From assembly GCA_963580455.1 (NCBI GenBank), contig OY756972.1, forward strand, positions 14,461,001-14,525,000: DNA of 64,000 nucleotides, written 5' to 3'. Made by a program: the position numbers and the translations under genes. Numbering within the stretch: position 1 is the stretch's first letter; each line of letters begins with the position of its first letter. The notes beneath the pieces were generated by a model. It was not told the origin of the DNA. It was given only the letters and a program-made list of their open reading frames with translations, and did not search any database. This document shows positions 11,755-23,431 of the stretch, piece by piece. The DNA is from Euonymus europaeus. Taxonomy: Eukaryota; Streptophyta; Magnoliopsida; Celastrales; Celastraceae.

Positions 11755-13990
11755 GTTGGTGTTTTGGCATCGAAATAATCTATGAAGCTTATACTCATAA
11801 AATTCAACATATAAGAACAATAAAATGTGTACACCGAGCAACTTTGATAGTCCGAAGTTGCTCAACTCTCTCTATGGAGGAGCTTTTAACAGTTTTGTCC
11901 ATTTATCATAGAAAGTTGGTGTTTTGGCATCGAAATAATCTATGAAGCTTATACTCATAAAATTCGACATATAAGAACAATAAAAAGTGTACACCGAGCA
12001 ACTTTGATGGTCCGAAGTTGCTCAACTCTCTCTATGGAGGAGCTTTTAACGGGTTTCTCCATTTGTCATAGAAAGTAGGTGTTTTGGCATCAAAATAATC
12101 TTGGAAGCTTATACTCGTAAAATTTGACATATAAGAACAAAAAAATTTTTACACTGAGCAACTTTGATATTCTGAAGTTGCTCAACTCCTTCTATGGAAG
12201 AGCTTTTAAGGGTTTTGTCCATTTGTCATAGAAAGTTCGTGTTTTGGGATCGAAATAAAATTGGAAGCTTATACTCATAAATTTTGACTTATAAGAACAA
12301 TAAAAAGTGTACACCCAGCAATTTTGATGGTCCGAAGTTGCTCAACTCTCTCTATGGAGGAGCTTTTAACGGTTTTGTCCATTTATCATAGAAAGTTGTT
12401 GTTTTGGCATCGAAATAATCTATGAAGCTGATACTCATAAAATTTGACATATAAGAACAATAAAACGTGTACACCGAGCAACTTTGATGGTCAGAAGTTG
12501 CTCAACTCTCTCTATGTAGGAGTTTTTAACGGTTTTGTCCATTTGTCATAGAAAGTTGGTGTTTTGTCATCGAAAAAATCTAGGAAGCGTGTATTAATAA
12601 AATTTTACATAGAAGAACAATAAAAAGTGTACATAGAGCAACTTTGATGGTTCAAAGTTTCTCAACTCTTTCTATGGAGGAGCTTTTAACGGTTTTGTCC
12701 ATTTGTCATAGAAAGTTGGTGTTATGGCATCGAAATAATCTATGAAGCTTATACTCATAAAATTCAACATATAAGAACAATAAAAAGTGTACACCGAGCA
12801 ACTTTGATGGTCCGAAGTTGCTCAACTCTCTCTATGGAGGAGCTTTTAACAGTTTTGTCCATTTATCATAGAAAGTTTGTGTTTTGGCATCGAAATAATC
12901 TATGAAGCTTATACTCATAAAATTCGACATATAAGAACAATAAAAAGTGTACACCGAGCAACTTTGATGGTCCGAAGTTGCTCAACTCTCTCTATGGAGG
13001 AGCTTTTAGCGGTTTAATCCATTTGTCAAAGAAAGTTGGTGTTTTTGCATCAAAATAATCTTGGAAGCTTGTATTAATAAAATTTTACATAGAAGAATAA
13101 TAAAAAGTGAACATAGAGCAACTTTGATGGTTCGAAGTTGCTCAACTCTTTCTATGGAGGAGCTTTTAACGGTTTTGTCCATTTGTCATAGAAAATTGGT
13201 GTTTTGGCATCGAAATAATCTATGAAGCTTATACTCATAAAATTCGACATATAAGAACAATAAAAAGTGTACACCGAGCAACTTTGATGGTCCGAAGTTG
13301 CTCAACTCTCTCTATGTAGGAGCTTTTAACGCTTTTGTCCATTTGTCATAGAAAGTTGGTGTTTTGGCATCCAAATAATCTAGGAAACTTATACTCGTAA
13401 AATTTGACATATAAGAACAATAAAAATTGTACACCGAGCAACTTTGATGTTCCGAAGTTGTTCAACTCTCTCTATGGAGGAGCTTTTAACGGTTTGGTCC
13501 ATTTGTCTTAGAAAGTTGTTGTTTTGGAATCAAAATAATCTAGGAAGCTTATACTCATAAAATTTGATATAGAAGAACAATAAAAAGTCTATCCGAGCAA
13601 CTTTGATAGTCCGAAGTTGCACAACTCTCTCTATGGAGGAGCTTTTAACGGGTTTCTCCATTTGTCATAGAAAGAAGGTGTTTTGGCATCGAAATAATCT
13701 ATGAAGCTTATACTCGTAAAATTTTACATATAAGAACAAAATTCTTTTTACACTGAGCAACTTTGATGGTCTGAAGTTGCTCAACTCTTTCTATGGAAGA
13801 GCTTTTAAGGGTTTTGTCCATTTGTCATGGAAAGTTCGTGTTTTGGGATCGAAATAAACTAGGAAGCTTATACTCATAAATTTTGACTTATAAGAACAAT
13901 AAAAAGTGTACACCCAGCAATTTTGATGGTCCGAAGTTGCTCAACTCTCTCTATAGAAAAGCTTTTAACGGTTTTGTCCATTTATCATAG
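11755..13990. repeat. Higher-order unit, 14 monomers, copy 1 (~2,238 bp)
   Basis: Marker variants repeat in order at an offset of 2,238-2,239: TCGAAAAAATC at 12571 against 14810, the GTCTATCCGAG junction at 13595 against 15833, and CTATAGAAAAGC near 13951 against 16189. Outside about 11755 and 13990 the match fails. Confidence 0.8.
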
Positions 13991-16228
13991 AAAGTAGGTG
14001 TTTTGGCATCGAAATAATCTATGAAGCTTATACTCATAAAATTCAACATATAAGAACAATAAAATGTGTACACCGAGCAACTTTGATGTTCCGACGTTGT
14101 TCAACTCTCTCTATGGAGGAGCTTTTAACAGTTTTGTCCATTTATCATAGAAAGTTGGTGTTTTGGCATCGAAATAATCTATGAAGCTTATACTCATAAA
14201 ATTCGACATATAAGAACAATAAAAAGTGTACACCGAGCAACTTTGATGGTCCGAAGTTGCTTAACTCTCTCTATGGAGGAGCTTTTAACGGGTTTCTCCA
14301 TTTGTCATAGAAAGTAGGTGTTTTGGCATCAAAATAATCTTGGAAGCTTATACTCGTAAAATTTGACATATAAGAACAAAAAAAATTTTACACTGAGCAA
14401 CTTTGATGTTCTGAAGTTGCTCAACTCTTTCTATGGAAGAGCTTTTAAGGGTTTTGTCCATTTGTCATAGAAAGTTCGTGTTTTGGGATCGAAATAAACT
14501 AGGAAGCTTATACTCATAAATTTTGACTTATAAGAACAATAAAAAGTGTACACCCAGCAATTTTGATGGTCCGAAGTTGCTCAACTCTCTCTATGGAGGA
14601 GCTTTTAACGGTTTTGTCCATTTATCATAGAAAGTTGATGTTTTGGCATCGAAATAATCTATGAAGCGGATACTCATAAAATTTGACATATAAGAACAAT
14701 AAAACGTGTACACCGAGCAACTTTGATGGTCAGAAGTTGCTCAACTCTCTCTATGTAGGAGTTTTTAACGGTTTTGTCCATTTGTCATAGTAAGTTGGTG
14801 TTTTGTCATCGAAAAAATCTAGGAAGCGTGTATTAATAAAATTTTACATAGAAGAACAATAAAAAGTGTACATAGCGCAACTTTGATGGTTCAAAGTTTC
14901 TCAACTCTTTCTATGGAGGAGCTTTTAACGGTTTTGTCCATTTGTCATAGAAAGTTGGTGTTATGCCATCGAAATAATCTATGAAGCTTATACTCATAAA
15001 ATTCAACATATAAGAACAATAAAAAGTGTACACCGAGCAACTTTGATGCTCCGAAGTTGCTCAACTCTCTCTATGGAGGAGCTTTTAACAGTTTTGTCCA
15101 TTTATCATAGAAAGTTTGTGTTTTGGCATCGAAATAATCTATGAAGCTTATACTCAAAAAATTCGACATATAAGAACAATAAAAAGTGTACACCGAGCAA
15201 CTTTGATGGTCCGAAGTTGCTCAACTCTCTCTATGGAGGAGCTTTTAACGGTTTAATCCATTTGTCATAGAAAGTTGGTGTTTTGGCATCAAAATAATCT
15301 TGGAAGCTTGTATTAATAAAATTTTACATAGAAGAATAATAAAAAGTGAACATAGAGCAACTTTGATGGTTCGAAGTTGCTCAACTCTTTCTATGGAGGA
15401 GCTTTTAACGGTTTTGTCCATTTGTCATAGAAAATTGGTGTTTTGGCATCGAAATAATCTATGAAGCTTATACTCATAAAATTCGACATATAAGAACAAT
15501 AAAAAGTGTACACCGAGCAACTTTGATGGTCCGAAGTTGGTCAACTCTCTCTATGTAGGAGCTTTTAACGCTTTTGTCCATTTGTCATAGAAAGTTGGTG
15601 TTTTGGCATCCAAATAATCTAGGAAACTTATACTCGTAAAATTTGACATATAAGAAAAATAAAAATTGTACACCGAGCAACTTTGATGTTCCGAAGTTGT
15701 TCAACTCTCTCTATGGAGGAGCTTTTAACGGTTTGGTCCATTTGTCTTAGAAAGTTGTTGTTTTGGAATCAAAATAATCTAGGAAGCTTATACTCATAAA
15801 ATTTGATATAGAAAACAATAAAAAGTCTATCCGAGCAACTTTGATAGTCCGAAGTTGCACAACCCTCTCTATGGAGGAGCTTTTAATGGGTTTCTCCATT
15901 TGTCGTAGAAAGAAGGTGTTTTGGCATCGAAATAATATATGAAGCTTATACTCGTAAAATTTTACATATAGGAACAAAATTTTTTTTACACTGAGCAACT
16001 TTGATGGTCTGAAGTTGCTCAACTCTTTCTATGGAAGAGCTTTTAAGGGTTTTGTCCATTTGTCATAGAAAGTTCGTGTTTTGGGATCGAAATAAACTAG
16101 GAAGCTTATACTCATAAATTTTGACTTATAAGAACAATAAAAAGTGTACACCCAGCAATTTTGATGGTCCGAAGTTGCTCAACTCTCTCTATAGAAAAGC
16201 TTTTAACGGTTTTGTCCATTTATCATAA
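13991..16228. repeat. Higher-order unit, 14 monomers, copy 2
   Basis: Tandem partner of the 14-mer. From about 14200 onward it also forms the first part of the 19-mer, so its monomers belong to two layers of duplication. Private changes include the GAAAACAATAAAAAG shortening near 15811. Confidence 0.8.
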
Positions 16229-17237
16229 AAAGTTGGTGTTTTGGCATCGAAATAATCTATGAAGCTGATACTCAAAAAATACGACATATAAGAACAATAA
16301 AACGTGTACACCGAGCAACTTTGATGGTCAGAAGTTGCTCAACTCTCTCTATGTAGGAGTTTTTAACGGTTTTGTCCATTTGTCATAGAAAGTTGGTGTT
16401 TTGTCATCGAAATTATCTAGGAAGCTTGTATTAATAAAATTTTACATAGAAGAACAATAAAAAGTGTACATAGAGCAACTTTGATGGTTCAAAGTTTCTC
16501 AACTCTTTCTATGGAGGAGCTTTTTATGGTTTTGTCCATTTGTCATAGAAAGTTGGTGTTTTGGCATCGAAATAATCTATGAAGCTTATACTCGTAAAAT
16601 TTGACATATAAGAACAATAAAAATTGTACAACGAGCAACTTTGATGGTCCGAAGTTGCACAACTCTCTCTATGGAGGAGCTTTTAACGGTTTAATCCATT
16701 TGTCATAGAAAGTTGGTGTTTTAGAATCAAAATAATCTCGGAAGCTTGTATTAATAAAATTATACATAGAAGAAAATTAAAAAGTGTACATAGAGCAACT
16801 TTGATGGTTCAAAGTTTCTCAACTCTTTCTATGGAGGAGCTTTTAACGGTTTTGTCCATTTGTCATAGAAAGTTGGTGTTTTGGCATCGAAATAATCTAT
16901 GAAGCTTATACTCATAAAATTCGACATACAAGAACAATAAAAAGTGTACACCGAGCAACTTTGATGGTCCGAAGTTGCTCAACTCTCTCTATGGAGGAAC
17001 TTTTAACGGTTTAATCCATTTGTCATAGAAAGTTGGTGTTTTGGCATCAAAATAATCTTGGAAGCTTGTATTAATAAAATTTTACATAGAAGAATAATTA
17101 AAAGTGAACATAGAGCAACTTTGATGGTTCGAAGTTGCTCAACTCTTTCTATGGAGGAGCTTTTAACGGTTTTGTCCATTTGTCATAGAAAATTGGTGTT
17201 TTGGCATCGAAATAATCTATGAAGCTTATACTCATAA
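14200..17237. repeat. Higher-order unit, 19 monomers, copy 1 (~3,037 bp)
   Basis: AAGCGGATAC at 14664 recurs at 17701, CTATAGAAAAGC at 16189 recurs at 19226, and the private tail GAAGAAAATTAAAAAG near 16770 recurs near 19806, all at an offset of 3,037. AAGCGG is absent from the corresponding 14-mer copy at about 12426, which reads AAGCTG, so the 19-mer duplication happened after the 14-mer duplication. Confidence 0.85.
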
Positions 17238-20200
17238 AATTCGACATATAAGAACAATAAAAAGTGTACACCGAGCAACTTTGATGGTCCGAAGTTGCTC
17301 AACTCTCTCTATGGAGGAGCTTTTAACGGGTTTCTCCATTTGTCATAGAAAGTAGGTGTTTTGGCATCAAATAATCTTGGAAGCTTATACTCGTAAAATT
17401 TGACATATAAGAACAAAAAAAATTTTACACTGAGCAACTTTGATGTTCTGAAGTTGCTCAACTCTTTCTATGGAAGAGCTTTTAAGGGTTTTGTCCATTT
17501 GTCATAGAAAGTTCGTGTTTTGGGATCGAAATAAACTAGGAAGCTTATACTCATAAATTTTGACTTATAAGAACAATAAAAAGTGTACACCCAGCAATTT
17601 TGATGGTCCGAAGTTGCTCAACTCTCTCTATGGAGGAGCTTTTAACGGTTTTGTCCATTTATCATAGAAAGTTGGTGTTTTGGCATCGAAATAATCTATG
17701 AAGCGGATACTCATAAAATTTGACATATAAGAACAATAAAACGTGTACACCGAGCAACTTTGATGGTCAGAAGTTGCTCAACTCTCTCTATGTAGGAGTT
17801 TTTAACGGTTTTGTCCATTTGTCATAGAAAGTTGGTGTTTTGTCATCGAAAAAATCTAGGAAGCGTGTATTAATAAAATTTTACATAGAAGAACAATAAA
17901 AAGTGTACATAGGGCAACTTTGATGGTTCAAAGTTTCTCAACTCTTTCTATGGAGGAGCTTTTAATGGTTTTGTCCATTTGTCATAGAAAGTTGGTGTTA
18001 TGCCATCGAAATAATCTATGAAGCTTATACTCATAAAATTCAACATATAAGAACAATAAAAAGTGTACACCGAGCAACTTTGATGCTCCGAAGTTGCTCA
18101 ACTCTCTCTATGGAGGAGCTTTTAACAGTTTTGTCCATTTATCATAGAAAGTTTGTGTTTTGGCATCGAAATAATCTATGAAGCTTATACTCATAAAATT
18201 CGACATATAAGAACAATAAAAAGTGTACACCGAGCAACTTTGATGGTCCGAAGTTGCTCAACTATCTCTATGGAGGAGCTTTTAACGGTTTAATCCATTT
18301 GTCATAGAAAGTTGGTGTTTTGGCATCAAAATAATCTTTGAAGCTTGTATTAATAAAATTTTACATAGAAGAATAATAAAAAGTGAACATAGAGCAACTT
18401 TGATGGTTCGAAGTTGCTCAACTCTTTCTATGGAGGAGCTTTTAACGGTTTTGTCCATTTGTCATAGAAAATTGGTGTTTTGGCATCGAAATAATCTATG
18501 AAGCTTATACTCATAAAATTCGACATATAAGAACAATAAAAAGTGTACACCGAGCAACTTTGATGGTCCGAAGTTGCTCAACTCTCTCTATGTAGGAGGT
18601 TTTAACGCTTTTGTCCATTTGTCATAGAAAGTTGGTGTTTTGGCATCCAAATAATCTAGGAAACTTATACTCGTAAAATTTGACATATAAGAAAAACAAA
18701 AATTGTACACCGAGCAACTTTGATGTTCCGAAGTTGTTCAACTCTCTCTATGGAGGAGCTTTTAACGGTTTGGTCCATTTGTCTTAGAAAGTTGTTGTTT
18801 TGGAATCAAAATAATCTAGGAAGCTTATACTCATAAAATTTGATATAGAAAACAATAAAAAGTCTATCCGAGCAACTTTGATAGTCCGAAGTTGCACAAC
18901 TCTCTCTATGGAGGAGCTTTTAACGGGTTTCTCCATTTGTCATAGAAAGAAGGTGTTTTGGCATCGAAATAATCTATGAAGCTTATACTCGTAAAATTTT
19001 ACATATAAGAACAAAAAATTTTTTACACTGAGCAACTTTGATGGTCTGAAGTTGCTCAACTCTTTCTATGGAAGAGCTTTTAAGGGTTTTGTCCATTTGT
19101 CATAGAAAGTTCGTGTTTTGGGATCGAAATAAACTAGGAAGCTTATACTCATAAATTTTGACTTATAAGAACAATAAAAAGTGTACACCCAGCAATTTTG
19201 ATGGTCCGAAGTTGCTCAACTCTCTCTATAGAAAAGCTTTTAACGGTTTTGTCCATTTATCATAAAAAGTTGGTGTTTTGGCATCGAAATAATCTATGAA
19301 GCTGATACTCATAAAATTCGACATATAAGAACAATAAAACGTGTACACCGAGCAACTTTGATGGTCAGAAGTTGCTCAACTCTCTCTATATAGGAGTTTT
19401 TAACGGTTTTGTCCATTTGTCATAGAAAGTTGGTGTTTTGTCATCGAAATAATCTAGGAAGCTTGTATTAATAAAATTTTACATAGAAGAACAATAAAAA
19501 GTGTACATAGAGCAACTTTGATGGTTCAAAGTTTCTCAACTCTTTCTATGGAGGAGCTTTTTATGGTTTTGTCCATTTGTCATAGAAAGTTGGTGTTTTG
19601 GCATCGAAATAATCTATGAAGCTTATACTCGTAAAATTTGACATATAAGAACAATAAAAATTGTACAACGAGCAACTTTGATGGTCCGAAGTTGCACAAC
19701 TCTCTCTATGGAGGAGCTTTTAACGGTTTAATCCATTTGTCATAGAAAGTTGGTGTTTTAGAATCAAAATAATCTCGGAAGCTTGTATTAATAAAATTAT
19801 ACATAGAAGAAAATTAAAAAGTGTACATAGAGCAACTTTGATGGTTCAAAGTTTCTCAACTCTTTCTATGGAGGAGCTTTTAACGGTTTTGTCCATTTGT
19901 CATAGAAAGTTGGTGTTTTGGCATCGAAATAATCTATGAAGCTTATACTCATAAAATTCGACATACAAGAACAATAAAAAGTGTACACCGAGCAACTTTG
20001 ATGGTCCGAAGTTGCCCAACTCTCTCTTTGGAGGAACTTTTAACGGTTTAATCCATTTGTCATAGAAAGTTGGTGTTTTGGCATCAAAATAATCTTGGAA
20101 GCTTGTATTAATAAAATTTTACATAGAAGAATAATAAAAAGTGAACATAGAGCAACTTTGATGGTTCGAAGTTGCTCAACTCTTTCTATGGAGGAGCTTT

Positions 20201-20274
20201 TAACGGTTTTGTCCATTTGTCATAGAAAATTGGTGTTTTGGCATCGAAATAATCTATGAAGCTTATACTCATAA
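17238..20274. repeat. Higher-order unit, 19 monomers, copy 2
   Basis: Tandem partner at 3,037. One base is lost near 17367 (CATCAAAATAATC reads CATCAAATAATC). The match to copy 1 ends shortly after 20300, where TATGGAGG becomes GATGTAGG. Confidence 0.85.
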
Positions 20275-20749
20275 AATTCGACATATAAGAACAATAAAAA
20301 GTGTACACCGAGCAACTTTGATGGTCCGAAGTTGCTCAACTCTCTCGATGTAGGAGCTTTTAACGCTTTTGTCCATTTGTCATAGAAAGTTGGTGTTTTG
20401 GCATCCAAATAATCTAGGAAACTTATACTCGTAAAATTTGACATATAAGAACAATAAAAATTGTACACCGAGCAACTTTGATGTTCCGAAGTTGTTCAAC
20501 TCTCTCTATGGAGGAGCTTTTAACGGTTTGGTCCATTTGTCTTAGAAAGTTGTTGTTTTGGAATCAAAATAATCTAGGAAGCTTATACTCATAAAATTTG
20601 ATATAGAAGAACAATAAAAAGTCTATCCGATCAACTTTGATAGTCCGAAGTTGCTCAACTCTCTCTATGGAGGAGCTTTTAACGGGTTTCTCCATTTGTC
20701 ATAGAAAGTTGGTGTTTTGGCATCGAAATAATCTATGAAGCTGATAATC
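20275..20749. repeat. Linking satellite monomers
   Basis: About three monomers, including GTCTATCCGATCAACTT (near 20620), in which the dyad's left arm has G to T at its third base. They join the 19-mer and 4-mer pairs. Nothing else is visible. Confidence 0.8.
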
Positions 20750-21389
20750 ATAAAATTCGACATATAAGAACAATAAAACGTGTACACCGAGCAACTTTGA
20801 TGGTCAGAAGTTGCTCAACTCTCTCTATGTAGGAGTTTTTAACGGTTTTGTCCATTTCTCATAGAAAGTTGGTGTTTTGTCATCGAAATAATCTAGGAAG
20901 CTTGTATAAATAAAATTTTACATAGAAGAACAATAAAAAGTGTACATAGAGCAACTTTGATGGTTCAAAGTTTCTCAACTCTTTCTATGGAGGAGCTTTT
21001 AACGGTTTTGTCCATTTTTCATAGAAAGTTGGTGTTTTGGCATCGAAATAATCTATGAAGCTTATACTCGTAAAATTTGACATATAAGAACAATAAAAAT
21101 TGTACAACGAGCAACTTTGATGGTCCGAAGTTGCTCAACTCTCTCTATGGAGGAGCTTTTAACGGTTTAATCCATTTGTCATAGAAAGTTGGTGTTTTGT
21201 CATCAAAATAATCTCGGAAGCTTGTATTAATACAATTTTACATAGAAGAACAATAAAAAGTGTACATAGAGCAACTTTGATGGTTTAAAGTTTCTCAACT
21301 CTTTCTATGGAGGAGCTTTTAACGGTTTTGTCCATTTGTCACAGAAAGTTGGTGTTTTGGCATCGAAATAATCTATGAAGCTTATACTC
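20750..21389. repeat. Four-monomer unit, copy 1 (640 bp)
   Basis: Four monomers with markers AAACGTGTACACC (20777), AAGCTTGTATAAAT (about 20899) and GTATTAATACAATTTTAC (about 21223). All recur exactly 640 bases later. Confidence 0.88.
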
Positions 21390-22029
21390 ATAAAATTCGA
21401 CATATAAGAACAATAAAACGTGTACACCGAGCAACTTTGATGGTCAGAAGTTGCTCAACTCTCTCTATGTAGGAGTTTTTAACGGTTTTGTCCATTTCTC
21501 ATAGAAAGTTGGTGTTTTGTCATCGAAATAATCTAGGAAGCTTGTATAAATAAAATTTTACATAGAAGAACAATAAAAAGTGTACATAGAGCAACTTTGA
21601 TGGTTCAAAGTTTCTCAACTCTTTCTATGGAGGAGCTTTTAACGGTTTTGTCCATTTTTCATAGAAAGTTGGTGTTTTGGCATCGAAATAATCTATGAAG
21701 CTTATACTCGTAAAATTTGACATATAAGAACAATAAAAATTGTACAACGAGCAACTTTGATGGTCCGAAGTTGCTCAACTCTCTCTATGGAGGAGCTTTT
21801 AACGGTTTAATCCATTTGTCATAGAAAGTTGGTGTTTTGTCATCAAAATAATCTCGGAAGCTTGTATTAATACAATTTTACATAGAAGAACAATAAAAAG
21901 TGTACATAGAGCAACTTTGATGGTTTAAAGTTTCTCAACTCTTTCTATGGAGGAGCTTTTAACGGTTTTGTCCATTTGTCACAGAAAGTTGGTGTTTTGG
22001 CATCGAAATAATCTATGAAGCTTATACTC
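21390..22029. repeat. Four-monomer unit, copy 2
   Basis: Exact-phase tandem copy at 640. No difference from copy 1 was noticed by eye away from the boundaries, which suggests a recent event. Confidence 0.88.
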
Positions 22030-22580
22030 ATAAAATTCAACATATAAGAACAATAAAAAGTGTACACCGAGCAACTTTGATGGTCCGAAGTTGCTCAACT
22101 CTCTCTATGTAGGGGCTTTTAACGGTTTTGTCCATTTGTCATAAAAAGTTTGTGTTTTGGCATCCAAATAATCTAGGAAACTTACACTCGTAAAATTTGA
22201 CATATAAGAACAATAAAAATTGTACACCGAGCAACTTTGATGTTCCGAAGTTGTTCAACTCTCTCTATGGAGGAGCTTTTAACAGTTTGGTCCATTTGTC
22301 ATAGAAAGTTGGTGTTTTGGGATCAAAATAATCTAGGAAGCTTATACTCATAAAATTCAACATATAAGAACAATAAAAAGTGTACACCGAGCAACTTTGA
22401 TGGTCCGAAGTTGCTCAACTCTCTCTATGTAGGAGCTTTTAACGGTTTTGTCCATTTGTCATAGAAAGTTTGTGTTTTGGCATCCAAATAATCTAGGAAA
22501 CTTATACTCGTAAAATTTGACATATAAGAACAATAAAAATTGTACACCGAGCAGCTTTGATGGTCCGAAGTTGCTCAACT
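22020..22580. repeat. Dimer duplication (320-bp offset)
   Basis: Bases 22020-22260 match 22340-22580. Both hold AAAATTCAACATATAAG, GTAGGGGC or GTAGGAGC, AAAGTTTGTGTTTTGG and CATCCAAATAATC in the same order. Confidence 0.8.
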
Positions 22581-23431
22581 CTCTCTATGGAGGAGCTTTT
22601 AACGGTTTAATCCATTTGTCATAGAAAGTTGGTGTTTGGCATCAAAATAATCTTCGAAGCTTGTATTAATAAAATTTTACATAGAAGAACGATAAAAAGT
22701 GTACATAGAGCAACTTTGGTGGTTCGAAGTTGCCCAACTCTTTCTATGGAGGAGCTTTTAACTGTTTTGTCCATTTTTCATAGAAAGTTGGTGTTTTTGC
22801 ATCGAAATAATCTCTGAAGTTATACTCATAAAATTCGACATATAAGAACAATAAAAAGTGTACACCGAGCAACTTTGATGGTCTGAAGTTGCTTAACTCT
22901 CTCTATGTAGGAGCTTTTAACGGTTTTGTCCATTTGTCTTAGAAAGTTGCTGTTTTTGCATCGAAATAATCTCTGTAACTTATACTCATAAAATTCGACA
23001 TATAAGAACAATAAAAAGTATACACCGACCAACTTTGATGGTCTGAAGTTGCTTAACTCTCTCTATGTAGGAGCTTTTAACGGTTTTGTCCATTTGTCAT
23101 AGAAAGTTGGTGTTTTGGCATCCAAATAATCTAGGAAACTTATACTCGTAAAATTTGACATATAAGAACAATAAAAATTGTACACCGAGCAACTTTGATG
23201 TTCCGAAGTTGTTCAACTCTCTCTATGGAGGAGCTTTTAACGGTTTGGTCCATTTCTCATATAAAGTTGGTGTTTTGGAATCAAAATAATCTAGGAAGCT
23301 TATACTCATAAAATTTGACATATAAGAACAATAAAAATTGTACACCGAGCAACTTCCATGGTCCGAAGTTCCTCAACTTTCTCTATGGAGGAGCTTTTAA
23401 CGGTTTTGTCCATTTGTCATAGAAAGTAGGT
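22581..23431. repeat. Mosaic monomers with a single-monomer duplication
   Basis: The rare variant AATAATCTCTG (22807) followed by a GGTCTGAAGTTGCTTAAC dyad recurs about 160 bases later at about 22966, a one-monomer duplication. The downstream copy has CGACCAACTT in place of CGAGCAACTT. The rest is ordinary satellite up to the 16-mer. Confidence 0.78.

Noticed and set aside
22629..22817. Plus-strand open frames (also at 28598-28786, 29803-29994 and 60628-60885)
   Set aside because: Short, composed wholly of satellite monomers, and dependent on single-base indels or substitutions that happen to remove stops. No domain or start context.
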